From Scolanthus callimorphus (lineage: Eukaryota > Cnidaria > Anthozoa > Actiniaria > Edwardsiidae), in NCBI GenBank assembly GCA_033964015.1, contig CM066913.1, forward strand, positions 29,228,790 to 29,292,789: a DNA stretch of 64,000 nt, read 5' to 3'. Made by a program: the position numbers and the translations under genes. Every line of letters begins with the position of its first letter. Position 1 is the stretch's first letter. Below, in pieces: positions 14,656-28,800 of the stretch. The notes under the pieces were generated by a model. That model had not been told where the DNA came from, did not search any database, and worked only from the letters and a program-made list of their open reading frames with translations.

Positions 14656-15095
14656 CAGTAAAAAACCCACATAAAAGAACAGGTGTTTTGAGGATTCAGC
14701 CTGATTTTGTTCTTAAACATTGGGTGTTTCCTGCAAAATCAGCCTGAAAATGTTCTTAAGGTGTTCTTAAAATTGTTTCTTAAAATCAAATACTGCTTTC
14801 ACTACCAACAGTCAAATAAAGAATATGATTGGCAGAAAAGTAAGCTACATGGCTTAATGCACCCTGGAAATCCCCATACAGTACCTGCTGTAGAAATCTG
14901 TGTGCAGCGGTCTATTGATCTACTGTACTGTACCACAGCAGGTTATTGGACTTGAATCTAACTGGCAGCCATTTTTTATACAAGAACAATGTTTCATTTT
15001 TCAGGCTGTGTGGTCTTATGTATAAGGTACCTTTTTGGCCAAATTCCAGCCTGAGTGTTCTTAATCCACTTGTTCTTTTATGCGGGTTTTTACTG
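14656..15095. mobile_element. Tc1/mariner-like MITE with TA target duplication
   Basis: The left terminus CAGTAAAAAACCCACATAAA and the right terminus, inverted CAGTAAAAACCCGCATAAA, form TIRs of about 27 bp. TA dinucleotides flank both sides (14654-14655 and 15096-15097), which fits the Tc1/mariner superfamily. The interior contains ORF fragments of under 100 codons with no transposase motif, so the element is non-autonomous. Confidence 0.65.
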
Positions 15096-15097
15096 TA

Positions 15098-17799
15098 CCA
15101 TAAATTCAAAACTACCGCCAAAACTACTATTTATTGATAATCAAAGTGTAATACTAGTAACTGTGCTCTTGCAAATGCAAAAGGTTTTTCATCCCAATGC
15201 TGCATTTTGCTGTCTAAAGTTGTCTGATTTTAATTTGCGTGCCGAAAATGCACATCTTTTTCGTCTTTCTCGTAATGTAATTACGGTTCTTATAGGGTTG
15301 AAAGACGGATTATATGATAGTGAGATAAAAATTTACTAGGCGATGCATCTAAAGATTTAGTCCCCACAAATGTGCAGACGATTGCGTTCTATTTCGGGAC
15401 AAGCGGTTACCCACAATCTATACAAATTAGACTTAAATTCTTAAAATTTCATGAATATCTACGCAGGTATGGTTATTGCGACATTTAACCAAATTGTGTC
15501 GTTAAAGGGTCATCGATAAAGAACTCAAGTTCACGGCTGTTTCGAAGATCGTAATTTCCGCACGAATTTGTAGAGCAAAGAACTTCTGTTGTTGCGGTCT
15601 CAGTGAAAAAGGCGTCAGCTGCGAACTAACCCTACTTTGCAGGTAAAATTCATGTACAACTACTAACTACTGCAACTTTGCCGAATAGTAGGGCAAGCGA
15701 TCATGTACTAAAACGCTTTAAAATGAGTACCGCTTAAACTTTGTACTCAAATGAAAGGATAAGTATTATTTTCATCACTTAAAATCGATAAGAATTGCAT
15801 TCATTCGCTAGTTTGAATGTACAACATTGTACAATATTGTCTGGACAGTTTTTTAGTGTTTTAAAAAGAACGGTTGAAAGCTAAAAGGAAACCCCAGTGA
15901 CACGAAAATGGTGGTAACATGCATAATTCTCAAGGGTATGTGAGCTGGAAAACCAAATGTTGGTTATTGGAAAATTATCAACTTTGTGGGCTGGTTACAC
16001 ACTTATTACTGTTCATTTTTTGTCCTCAAAGTCTTATTACTTGCTTTAGTACGTCCAAGTTTAAATGAAAAATGATAACAAGTATATGCAATCAAAACGT
16101 ATGATAATTTTTCCTGCCAGTCTCAATGAAACTGTTACAGTTTACTCAGCAGTGGCCAAGTGATTATAGGCAATATAGCGAATTTTTTATACCGATATTG
16201 CGTTAATGCAGTAACCACAGTAATTTACAATTTCAGACATCTAACAAGAGGTAAATGTTGCTATTACTATTTTGTCAACAAGTTTGTCCTTGGGCGAAAA
16301 ACTTAATTGGATCTTTCTGCACTCTCTTTAAAACATGAAGTCAAAGCAACACAAATTCAGCGACCTACATTCTGTTTTACTTTAGCAATTACTAAACTAA
16401 GTTCAGTTCATGTATAGTGGAATTGTTGCTCAAGGATAACGAAAAAAAAACACTGTAATAGATTTAACACGATACAAGAACATAAAAAGTTCCGAAAGAA
16501 TTAGATATTAATTTTAAAGCCATATTTTCTTGGGAAAGGGTAGTCTTATCTAATCCTACCCCAGTGTTAAGTCTTTGTGGGTTTTTGCCACTGGGCAAAC
16601 CATTGTATATCACGGATATCCCGAAACCACAAAGTTACTACTGACAAAGAAAATCGATAATTCCGCGAATTTGATAGAGCTTAGACGGCTTCACGGTAGG
16701 TTGTTTTAGAGACGTTCACCTCCCCGCCTCTGCCTTGTGCAATTACCTACTATTGTGCTATTTCTCCATTTTCTCGGCTCACCAATAAGGATTCTCAAGC
16801 ACCTCAATCACTTGTTTGTAAGGGTAACACTTGCATACTAAATAATTGATGCCTTGACACACACTAATAGACCCTGTTATATTAACTCGACAATTCGTTT
16901 GAATACAGCGTGTTCAAAGCAATATGGGATTTAAAGATTGAGAGGGCGAAATGGAGGAGTTACCTTGGCTTACGAAGGAACACTCTTTTGTACAAGGTGC
17001 GAGAAATAGGCAGTTTTACCCGTACTAAAGAATATAACTCTATTTTCCAGATATCGCGAAATCGTTTCTATCTTTAGAACCATGTATTCAAAACAAAAAT
17101 TACAAATTATTTTGCAAATGATTTTATTTGGGAGTTGTGTATCTCTTCTACATACAAATACTTATGTCTTTAGTCATATAACTTTAACTACTTTAGGGAA
17201 CTGTCGAATTTCATCAAAGAATATTTGCGCATGGTGTTAATGGCGGATCATGTCTTAAAAGTCATATTACTCAAGAAAGTTATCGGACGATATTCTAATG
17301 TACACTATAATCAAATGGGATACGTTGCTAGCGTAATTCAGCCATTATCACTTTCTCCGAAATCAAGAATGATTGATATTTATTTAGTAGAAATAATTGT
17401 AATTTTGCGAATGATTGAATACCCAAAACAATTAGACTAATATTGAAAAGTACTGGCGCAGTCTTTTTAGAAATTCCGACCGCTAGTGAGTTCTGATTCT
17501 TTTACGTTGAATTTTATTTTACTTTCAAGTCTCACGGATAAAACTAAATCATTTCTAGTTACTACAACTCCGCCACTCTTGAATAATTCATGAGAATTGA
17601 TGATTGATAGCGTTTTCTCTTATACCTGTAATTATTCCAAGAAAGTAGAAACCAATTTTCCCTCTTGGAGCGATACTCAGCTAGATCGATCATCACCAAT
17701 GGGTGCTTAATTCAGTGAGTGACATTAATCTTGCTATTAAAATAAGAACTATAATATGATGAAGAACTACGAAACTCTTTCTGACCGATAGCCGTTCTC
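15098..17799. other. Non-coding stretch, nothing recognised
   Basis: AT-rich sequence without long ORFs, RNA genes or obvious inverted repeats. No feature could be supported. Confidence 0.55.
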
Positions 17800-18041
17800 A
17801 GACCCCATCTACACGAGACCGGTACAAAACCGGGGTACAATTCTGGTACCGTCGCGCGTTCACACGGGACCTGCGGTACCGGACCGATTGGCACGGCTAG
17901 ACGTGCTTTTTTGGGACCAGGTCCCGTGTGAACACTGTTGCAAAACGTGCCAGAATTGTACCGGTACCGTATGAACAGGCGCGGTACCGTAGTAGAATTG
18001 TACCGGTCCGGTTTTGTACCGGTCTCATGTGAACGGGGTCT
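17800..18041. mobile_element. Palindromic MITE rich in GGTACCG motifs, 242 bp
   Basis: The left arm AGACCCCATCTACACGAGAC and the right arm, inverted AGACCCCGTTCACATGAGAC, continue into an imperfect palindrome built of repeated GGTACCGG and ACCGGTAC units with CACACGGGACC in the middle. An ORF of 173 codons spans it on the minus strand but is simply the translation of this repeat. The termini match the element at 48150-48333, which has the same first 10-13 bases but a different core. Confidence 0.65.
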
Positions 18042-19815
18042 TAGTAACAAGCGCAGCTGAAAAGAAATGCTTTCAAAATGAAAACACGCTGTTTGTCTAC
18101 GATTCCATGACAATGCACACTGTCTTTTACACTTTGACGTCTGTGCTCTAAACATTGACCTGCACGCTTTTTGCTCGAAAAGGGCGTGCGTTGTCATGGA
18201 ATCATGGACAAAAAACGAGTTTTCGATTTGCAAGCATTTCTTTTTAAGCTGCGGGTGTTACTGAGAGCGTGCAGGGTTTTGTCAGGATCTCTTTCTGGAC
18301 TTTTATTTTTTTTCGCAGAAGCTATAATAAACACCTGTCAAAAGCAATTCGATTAATTGTGATAGCAACACTGGCTGTGGAGTACTAAACAAAGCGAGGG
18401 AAAACTTGATCTAGAAGTCCTTTTGAAGTCACTCTTAAAAAATAATCTTTGTACACTGAACTCTTTCAGAAAGACCATGTTCAACCTGATTTCAAAGTGT
18501 TAATGAATTTTTTCATTGTCTCTATGAATTTCCCCTTTTAAAAGTTCTGCAAGAAAATTACTCTCCGTGATTGATGTAAAAATTGTTATGTGCATTCGAT
18601 AACGGGAGGTGTTAGTTAATTGACAAAACCGAATTCCTAATGTGTTAATGAGTTCATCTTTAAAGTGATAAATGCAAATATAACTTAACCTCCGAAATAT
18701 GGCTTGTTCGGAATTATAAATAGAATTCATTACGCTCCTTTTTTTTGCCACGTTACGAACTACAACACTTCTATTTTAATACTTAAAAGGTATATGTATA
18801 TGTAGTTAAAATTAGTAAAATTGTACAGGTGCAATTAAATATCTCTATAGCTTTCATCTATATTTTATTCGTTGTTCCGTTTATCAGTAGTTCTCAAGAT
18901 ATCGGCTAGTGATGTTTTTAAATGATCAAAAGTAAAACAGAGTTTTTAAGGAAAAATAACAATAACCGCAGACGGGTGTATCACTTCTTCTTATAGGTAG
19001 TAAAAAACGGCAAACACAACATTAGTGCTTATTTTGCTTGAGGATAATTCATTGTTTATATCAATGATAACACGCAGCTAGATTTTTATAATATTTCTAT
19101 GGGAAATAACATAAACTAGGCCACATGCGAATAAGTGGTCAGCAAATTAGAAGTACTGATTTAAACTTCCGATGGTCTACGAGAAAAACGGTATTATCGA
19201 AATTTTACAGTATGAGTTTAAGACTTTAAAGTTTGTTATCACAACTAAATGAGTATTAGCCATTTTTAATTTATATTCATTTTTTTGTCAAACGCCCGAC
19301 ATCTTAGAGAAACAGACTCTTGACCACAAAGAAACATTATTAATTAGAAACCCAGAAATGACGCTTTCGTGAAAGTTATTTAGGATTTCAATTTATTTTT
19401 CCGATAAGAAAAGATCAAATTTTTCCGTAACGAGCCTTGCTATTGGTCTCTCCTGCGTATTATTTAAGTATTGCACTTAGCATTATTTAGTTTTCCAGTT
19501 GTTATCGCCCTTCGGTTTTATCAGAAACACAAGGCGTTTCTAAAAAGAAAACGAATGAATATGACTTCGTGTTAAGGCTAAAATGAAAGTCCCTCTTGAT
19601 CTCCACAACAGCAGTTGTCAAATTGATTGTAAAACTCCAATTAGAGACGACTTTTTCATTTAGCTGATTTGGATGATCTTTATATAGCTCTGATTGACCA
19701 GAAGACACAAACCATTGGACAGTATATTAATTTATTTCGTGTTGCTTTCATTTTATTCTTTCCCACAGATACAAATTTCATGTTTGGGATCAACGTAGAG
19801 TTGGCATGGTGAAAC
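18042..19815. promoter_or_regulatory. Upstream flank of the Ig-FN3 gene
   Basis: No ORF with domains. The stretch lies directly 5' of the first coding exon at 19816 and should contain the promoter and 5' UTR, but I could not place a TATA box or transcription start with any confidence. Confidence 0.3.
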
Positions 19816-22800
19816 ATGAAGTCTGTTCATGGTATAGCATTACTTGATTCAGTATGCCCACTTCTTCTTCTTCTTGTTCTTCTTGGAAGCCTACAAGTCT
19901 TGGGTAAGTACATACAAAGCCAGCACTTATCAATATTTCAGTTAGCGCCAAAAAGTCTCAAACGTCTTTCATAAATCACTTTTTTCGTTGAGAGAAGAGG
20001 AAGATATTTGTGTTCGCGCACTCCCCGCGACCGCGAAGCAAAACTAAAGGAAAACAATTATGGCTCTATCTTATAGGTACATAATATAACTGCAAGGTCT
20101 GGGTTTTAATCATGGACGGTTAATAGATAGTTAATAGTGCATCCGGCGAATGGGCCAGAATGGCGAAAGCGTGCGAGCTTTACCGTCGAATGGTTTCTAA
20201 TCACATGGAAACATTTGCACAATAAAACATTCAGTGATATTAAAATAGCGCTACCGTTTTGAAAACCGTTGACAGTCACTTCATAATCATCCTAGAAACT
20301 GCTCACGTGCTTTCCACATACAAGCGTAGAGAGTTTTTGTTAGAAGAAACTGCAGTTGAAGGGTGAAACTGAATTGAACTTCCTGCATTTGGACCACTTG
20401 GCCTACGCTGGTACCAGGCGACGACTCAGGACTGTGAAATGGCAGCCTCCTTTAGCGCTACTTCTTTCCATATCAACGACAACATAACAAACAAACCTAT
20501 TCAAATTTTGAAAGACTGGTAGAGAACGTTGTCTATAAAATTTGGCGCCAGATATGAAATGTAGTCGTTTGTTGTGTTCGGCCAAGTTTAAGTTCTCTTG
20601 TAAATATCTCATTTTAATAACTTACCGTTACCCTTGAAAAGTGGTCTTGGTCATTCGGGATTGATTTACGTCTTTAAAAAGGCATATACATTATAGTGAT
20701 GGGCTCGAAACCTTTCTAGATAACATATATTCAGATTTAAACTCGTTAACTTTGAACTTCCTGGATTCTTCCGCCATCTTGATTGTTCGGCCAAGAGGAC
20801 TGGACGCAAGAACCACAGAGCTCCCGCGTGTGGGCAGAAGTAGTAGCAAGCGCTTCTGAAACCCGCGGGAAACGCTTTCTACGCAGGCTCTCGTCGAGTT
20901 GGTACTCGCGATCAAAATTAATGGTCGCATATAACATAGAGAATAATACATGGGCGCGTGGGGATATGGAATTTATCTTCGATGCAATTTTGTTGCCCCC
21001 GTGGGGTATCGCCAGAAGCTGATAATTATCATAAAATCGGGGTTTTACTGCATTATATAAACTTTTTCTGAAAAATTTCCGACTTGATGAATTTCACGAC
21101 AGTGTGGGCATCGTAACTTTTCACACGTGCGAATTACGATATTTCTCAGTGGCCGAAATCCTGATAAAACACTACAGTTTATATAATAAAATGTTTTAAC
21201 ATGGAACTATATATTTTACATTGTAGGCTCTACATCAAGGCCACGCTTTGTCGTTCAGCCCCAGGACACTCTCGTGCTCGGTAGCAGCTTTACTCTTATG
21301 TGCATCGGAACCAAAAACACGACGGTCACGTGGTACCATGATGGAAATAAAATCAACTTCAAATGGCAGACCGACATGCAGCAGTCCAAGGATGGATCAC
21401 TCCACGTGTCGAACGCCTTGCGCTCCCGAGATGAGGGCCCTTATCGATGTTTGGTGTCTAACGCGAGGGGGACTATAATCAGCAGACGCGCATTTGTAAG
21501 GTTCCCTTGTGAGTATCCCCCCACTTCTATCGCACCTGCATCATAAGTGCCCTGAGAGCCACATAGACAGGGTGTATCTTTGTTCGGCAGTTCAGTAGCA
21601 AGCGAACTCTCGGTTTTCGGGTCGCTTACCTTAGGCAGAGTGGAGAACGGTTCTTTGCGCATATATTCCTAGATGTGCGCATTTGTTCCTAGAAGGTTGC
21701 ACCATCACAACTGTCTGTTGTATGTAGCCGGTATTGCGTCAGGAACTCATAGGAGCAAAAGGGAATACCAAGAATCAAGCACATTGGCTTTTAGGACAAA
21801 TAGCCACAATTATCACCCTGCTTATGCCAAACAATTGTACAATACATCGTTCGTAACAAAATTGTAGTGGGTTTAACACGAGAATTTCGTTCTTCTTAGT
21901 TTCTTCCATGACGCACCCGACCAACAACAGATATATGTGACGGTGTAACCTTTTGTGGAATAGTTGTATGTGCGGCTACGCCCATGTTAACACGCATGCT
22001 TCTTCTATCTGTCTCAGATCTAAAACCATTTTCCACGACGAACTTTGTGATCGGCAAGGAGGAGGGCCATAGCGCTGTTTTACAGTGCCAGGCACCAGAC
22101 TCGTACCCAGACCGCCAGATACAATGGTCCAAAGCGGACCCACACAACACAGCCAATCGCAAACCTCTGCCCCAGTCCAACACGTACACTATTAGCGCCA
22201 AGGGAGATTTGCACTTTGCGCATGTGCGGCCAAACGACTCAGGGGACTATGTGTGCACTGTAACCAATAATAACATCAATAAGCATCAAGTCAGGACTGT
22301 GGTGCTGACGGTGATGCCAGGTAAGTCAATGTTATAAATATTTCTTGTGATCATGACAAAAAATCAATATATATGATTCTCAAATTTTGTTCCGCTTCTG
22401 AATTCTGATTGGTTGGCAGTCTTAAGTATCAGCGCAGCACGGGTAAAGCCACCAGCTGGCGCGTACAAAAACGTGGAGAGTCAAGTTATCCATCCCGTAG
22501 AGGACATTTAGACGTTTCGGGGGTTGCCACGGATATAACAAGTGTAGTGTATAAAACTGGAAACTGTTGTTAATTTGTAAAAACCTTCCACCGTCTTTTT
22601 CCAGTTCGCCCTATTCTTCGCCAGCCTCCCAAGGTCTCAACGGAGTTTTCCGTCCACAAGGTTGCTATAAAGGGAGAGCGATTTGTGCTGGAGTGCATTG
22701 TGTATGGGATGTAAGTAACTTGCAAACAGAAGGGTGCTCCGCGCCACAGCTTTTTATATTTACTGGTTGATCAAATTGTCTAACAACTCTTACACACATC

Positions 22801-25800
22801 GTGATTTTCAGGCCAGTTCCTAAGATTACTCTTCGCAAGAAAGGAGTGCACATGCTTCTCGGCCAAGTAACAGCCAATGCGCGTCGTTATTACATTGCCA
22901 AGTTCACGAGGCAGCACGCGGGCAAATACAAGTGCAGGGCCATAGATGATGTCACTGGCAGGTCAGACACCAGTAATACCATCGTCAGAATGGAAGGTAT
23001 GGCCAGATGGAGTCATTCATTGTTTATACAGCAGATTTCAGATGACTGTCGCAAGTAATTTGCAATCACTTTGTATTCACCCGTATAGGTTTTATTCAGA
23101 ATTGGTGTAATCACTTTGCAATTTATTACGGTGACATTTACTACGGTGACATAATTTGACTATAACTACCAGAATCTTCTGAATGAAAAAGAAAAGTGAA
23201 AAGGACAAATTCTATGGGAGTACGAACACAATATTCTCAATTGTCTACACAATAAGCCGCGCCATCCAAAGGTTTCTGGTAGTTGTAGTCTATCACGTCA
23301 TAGTGCAAATGGCCTATTGGTATCACTCCGCTCTAAACTCACTGAACGAGATCGCATTTACAAGCGTTTGTGGCTAACTTATGGCATGTTTCCAACCTGA
23401 ATATTCTCAGAGCATGGCCTGTATGTTTTTTATTATTAAATAATTGAACTCCATTTGAAAATGACACCATTTGAAAAAGAGTTGACCAGTTTAGAGTGCA
23501 CCTCAAAGGGTTCTACAGCCTGAATTCACCTGGACGAATTAGCACCACTCACTGAACGTCCACTCCATGCTTGTTTTAGAGCGGTTTTCGCATGACTGTC
23601 GTGAAAACAATTGCAATTGGGCAATCACTAGCCAATCACAATCGAGAGAAATCACCACTTGCTCCTAAATGGCTTTTCTCTCAGCCAATCACAAGCCGAA
23701 CCAATTACTAAGTAATTATGCAATTGTATTTACTAAAGAATTTGATTGGCTGAGAAAAACTAGTAGCCAATGAGAACGCAAAGCAATCGCAATTACATAA
23801 CAAGTGTTGACAGTTATGTGAAATCCGCTCTATTACTTATATTCTATACTTGTCTTCTTGCAAATTGTAGCAAAACCGGAATGGATAACCAAACCACAAG
23901 AAACTACGGCGGGTACAAATACCAACACTACGTTGCGATGCAAGGCGTCAGGAATCCCGCACGTGCATTACCAGTGGTACTATAATGGCAAGCCCTTACA
24001 AGCATCCCCCAGACACGTGTTCGACAAGGGGGACCTTATCCTCAAGGAGCTCAAACACAGTGATGGAGGAATGTACCAATGTATGGTTACCAATACGCAT
24101 GGGCAGCTAATAGAGTCCGCTGAGCTCTCCGTAGCAGGTATATAATGTGTGTTTTTCTGTTACATATCCCTATTATTCCCTACTACGCGAAGAAAAGGTA
24201 AAGATGAGCTGAGAAGGGTAGAAGGGGTTGATGTTATGCCCAGTTCACTCTCCTAGACTCAGTCTCGAATGATTCATACATACATACATATCTTTATTTT
24301 GACTCGAATTTTAGAGTAGCTCATATGAGCTAGTATCTTCGAGTATACACTACTGAAAACATATACACACACACACACACAAAAAAAAATACGGCTATTT
24401 ACAATTGGTTGAAAAAAAAGTTAAGACAAAATGAAAAAGAGAAGAAAACTATGAGACAAAAATGTGAAGAGAAAGCAGATTTACAAAAATTTTGAAATCT
24501 TTAATTGCTCATAAGTGCCTTGAGTTTCTCTCCTTTTCTTTTTCTTCTTTCTTTTTCTCTTTCCTTTCTTTCCTGCTCTTTCATTTTTCTCTTCTTTTCT
24601 CTTCCTTTTTTTCGTTCCTTTACTTTTCTTTTCTACCTTTCATTCTTATTTTCCTTATGGCCAATCAGGCTATCAAAGGCTGTCTTATCGAGTTTTATTT
24701 TGCGGTGTTTGCGGACTGTTCTAACAATATAGCTGTACATGAATGGAATTGACAAATATATCTTTCACTACAGAAACCCCGGCAGGTTTCGGTCCCGGAA
24801 GTCGAACCCCAGAAGCCAACAAGAACACACTCGTGGACTCCACCGTCACACTGTACTGCAGGCCCACAGGAAGCCCAAAGCCAACAGTTCGCTGGCGCAA
24901 AGGTTCGGTGTTCCTCACGAATGGCGGGCGGTATGACTTCCTTAAGTCCGGAGATTTAAAGATAGAAAATGTCACGCAGCTCGACAGCGGGAGATATACG
25001 TGTGAGGTGTCTAATAGATTAGGCTCAGCGTCCAAGAGCGGGCGACTAAATGTGCAAGGTAAGAGAGGAAAAGATAAGACGTCGCGCTGTGCAAATTCTA
25101 TATCGGGGTCAGAGATTTTTTCTCTTTCTCCGCTTACTAGGGCTAACGCTAATAAGCACACATGGGACCATTTCATTAGCACGTTAGCTTTCACACAAGG
25201 TTAATTCCTTATCTCCATTCTGTTGAACTTAGTGCTACGCGGTCACAGGCTTGCCTGAACATCTATATCCAAAAGCGTTCCATGATACAGTACGGGAGCG
25301 GGCATCCGTGCTGTACATTTGTACGTCGCGCGCATCAAATCAAAGTCTGCGCAGCACGTCCAGCACGTCCAGGTAGTTTCCGTTACTATATTTTCTGTTT
25401 ATGTGTCTCTTCCAGATAATATTGCGATAACCAACCCTCCAGATGACACACGCGCCACTGTTGGGAATAGAGTACGGTTCACATGTGGCGTGACAACATC
25501 TGGCGTGACGGAAGTGGTCTTCCAGTGGTCACGCTTCTTCATCACCGTGACAACAAACAGTCGTATAACGCAAGGGAAGATCGGTGAGCAGACAGGATTC
25601 CTGGAAATCAGAAATGTACGGTATACCGACGCGGGTTTGTATTATTGCAAGGCTGCCACGTCAAAGGGCGTGAACTCCAAGACGGCGTCATCCACTGCGC
25701 CTGCGCTACTTACAGTTCAAGGTACGGAGTGCTGTGTTGAATTATAAATCTTTACAATTGACCCATATCATCAAATCATCCATTAATACATCCCAAGTGT

Positions 25801-28800
25801 TTAGTATGATGTCGATCATGTGTTCCGAATAGTACTGTTCAAAAAATGCTCCTGGATACATGCGCTGTTTTTTTCCTTGACTTACATCGTTACCGGATCC
25901 CTTTTGATCACCACTGCCAATTTTTAGGGGGACTTTGGGGTGTACTGCATTAATGACCTGCTTACGCTCGAGTCGTGACTGCAACTTTTTAAAAGCTTAC
26001 GTACGCCCTGCAAACGTTGAATCGAAGTCGCGTCCAATTTTATTTTATTTTAAGCAGTGGACATTAAGTAAATTCTTAAGAAAGTTTGATATCGTCTAGG
26101 GCAGCCCGTGGGAGTAAATCTGATACAACAGGGCTGCTCATGTTGTAAACATTACTTATTATTCTTACTCGATGTTTTATTGCCCTCTTCCACAGGACCC
26201 CCGGAACAGCCACGAGATGTAGTGATCTTGACCAACACTCGGAGTTCTCACTTAGTGAACATAACTTGGAAACTCGGCCGTGCCAACAAGAGTCCTATCA
26301 GGCGTGTCTACGTCCAGCAAAATGTGCATTTCGCGCCGAATACTTGGATCACTACCAAGATTATTAACGACCCAAGTATCCGTATCGTTGAAGTCCCGCT
26401 CTCTCCTTGGGCCGAATATAAATTTCGAGTGATCGCCGAAAATGGGGTTGGCAACAGTACAGCCAGTGCGATATCCATGTCTGTTAACACCAGACCTGAA
26501 GGTTAGTAAGCACTCGCGCATGCTCACTAGACTACATTACCACGGTACGGTTACTGTCGGTTACTATGGTATCATGACACCGAAAATTTATCTTTAGTTG
26601 TCTTTTGTTATTGTGTATATTATCGTTAGCAAACTCATATTTGCAATACGTTGCGGCCAAACTAGAACACACGTAGCGCGCAACATTGTGCCCTGCGCGT
26701 ATCCTGTAGTAGTGGCTCGGTCAGACATTTCTTTGCGTCCCGTACAACACGCGTCTAAACCGGGTAATATGAAGTGAACGTGTTTCCGGTTTCAATGTTG
26801 CGCTCTACATGTGTCCTAATTTAGCCAGGCCCTGAATACTGTTAATAGTTTATACTCACCCAACCCTGACGAAACTTTGGTTTTTTATCGCTGGCGGAAA
26901 GGAAAAGTCATGCTTAGACCTGTCATTAGAATTCCTGCGATGCACAATTTTTACCAAATAGAAAATCCGTCTTAGCAACACTCTCAATCACTCTCTAGTG
27001 TAACTCACCAAACTTTTTCGTTGCTGTGGTCTCATAACAGCGCCTTCTAGAGTCCCAAGTGACATCGGAAGTAAAGGAAGAAGTCCCAACACCATGCTGA
27101 TAACTTGGCGACCACTGACGCCCCTGGATCAGAATGGGCCCGGCATATACTACATAGTGTACTACAAACGAGCCGACTCCAAAGACAAAATGAAGAGAAA
27201 TGAAGTGCGCAACAAGACCAAGTTCACTATCGTGGGACCTGATTATTACATCAAGTACGCTTATCAAGTACAGGCCGCAAATGACCGGGGGTTTGGACCC
27301 AAGAGCATGGTGATGTTTGGATTCTCAGGGGAGAGATGTAAGTCAATGTCGGCCATGTTTTAAGGGAATTGGGCAAGTTGTCTGAACCCCGTGCACAACC
27401 CGCGCAATGTCGCAAACTTGTTGCAGGTGTTTTGTTTTGCTCAAAACAGCTTCAATTGTCCTCTTATTTTATTCAGAACTAGTGCGTACTTTCATACATT
27501 CTCTTATCCGATCATTTCTTGTGTTTCTAGTTCCAGTTGGACGTCCAACGAACCTCAAGATAGAGATCACCTCACCGACAACCGCACTCGCCACGTGGGA
27601 CTCTATAGTTGACTCAAGAGAAACGGCGGGAGGAAAGTTATTAGGATACAAGGTACAACCTTTAATTTTAAGCTCCTCCAGGCTCTACGCTTTTCTTCGT
27701 AATTTGCGTACTTTGTGCATGTTCCTCGCTTTGCAGTTGCATCTCTTCCAACCGTTACCAAACAAGCAAGGGGATGGATACAGAGTGTAGTGTCCTCTAC
27801 AGCAGTCTCTCAGGTTGAGACTTCGTCAGATCTTGTTGGCACCGCACCTTGTGTCATATGTTTTCTGTTCTTTTTTAGCCTGATTCTCAGTCGCTAGTCG
27901 CTACGGTGGAGTACGTTAGCAATTCCTATCTTCGCGTCTGATCAACGTCACAGGATCAAATGTTCTCATTTTCACTCCGAGACTTTGATCAGACGCAGAG
28001 GTAGGAAGTGCTACCGTACTCGGCTAGTGCTTTGCAAATGCATGTTTCTAGCTTGCTATGGCATCATTTTCATTGAGTATTCTAGTATGTAAGATATCTT
28101 CATACATTGTTTTTGTTTCCTCGCGCCAGGTTTATTTCTGGACTGACGTCACGGACATACGGCCCCATAAGGTCCCCTTCAAGTCCACCATTCGCACCTC
28201 CACAATCATGGACTTGGACCCTTTCACGTCCTATAGGTTCCAGGTTGTCGCGTTCAACAGTCGAGGAGATGGGCCTGGGAGCGATGTTGTTGGCCCCTTG
28301 AGGACACCCATGGCAAGTAAGTGTCTTGAGTAAAGCTCAACAGTTGAAAATATACAATTCTTCAGTACCTCATTTGGAAGTCACAGCTGGAAATCTCCTA
28401 ATTTTGCATCTCCTGAAATCTCCGGATTAAACCTTTTCAGTGATCTGAATTTTCGATGCAGCCGCCATTTTGATTTTAGCTTAGTAACCAGGCCTCTGGA
28501 ACGTTTTTCAATAAGAAAATTTCGTGTTCAGTACGCATGCGATTTTAGTCCGAATCTTTTCTTTAACTTCTCTTTGTTCTTGTTAAACAAAGAAATCGAG
28601 AAATAAGGACTAATATCGCATGCGCACTAAACACGAAATTTAAACTCCAACTAGGCTTATAAAACGCGGGGGCTCGCCCCAGTTCTCCGAGGGGCAATAG
28701 GCAAAATCGATAGCGGTTGTTCGATATGACTAAAATTATGAAGATTACTATATGTCCTCATGAAAGTCAGTTTGATGAATAAACTTTCAAGTATATTCTG

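Noticed and set aside
17712..18233. 173-codon open frame on the minus strand
   Set aside because: It is the translation of the GGTACCG palindromic element; the residues repeat with the DNA motif and no domain is present.
24492..24752. Phe/Ser/Leu-rich open frames on the plus strand
   Set aside because: Translation of a T/C-rich simple-sequence tract in an intron of the Ig-FN3 gene.
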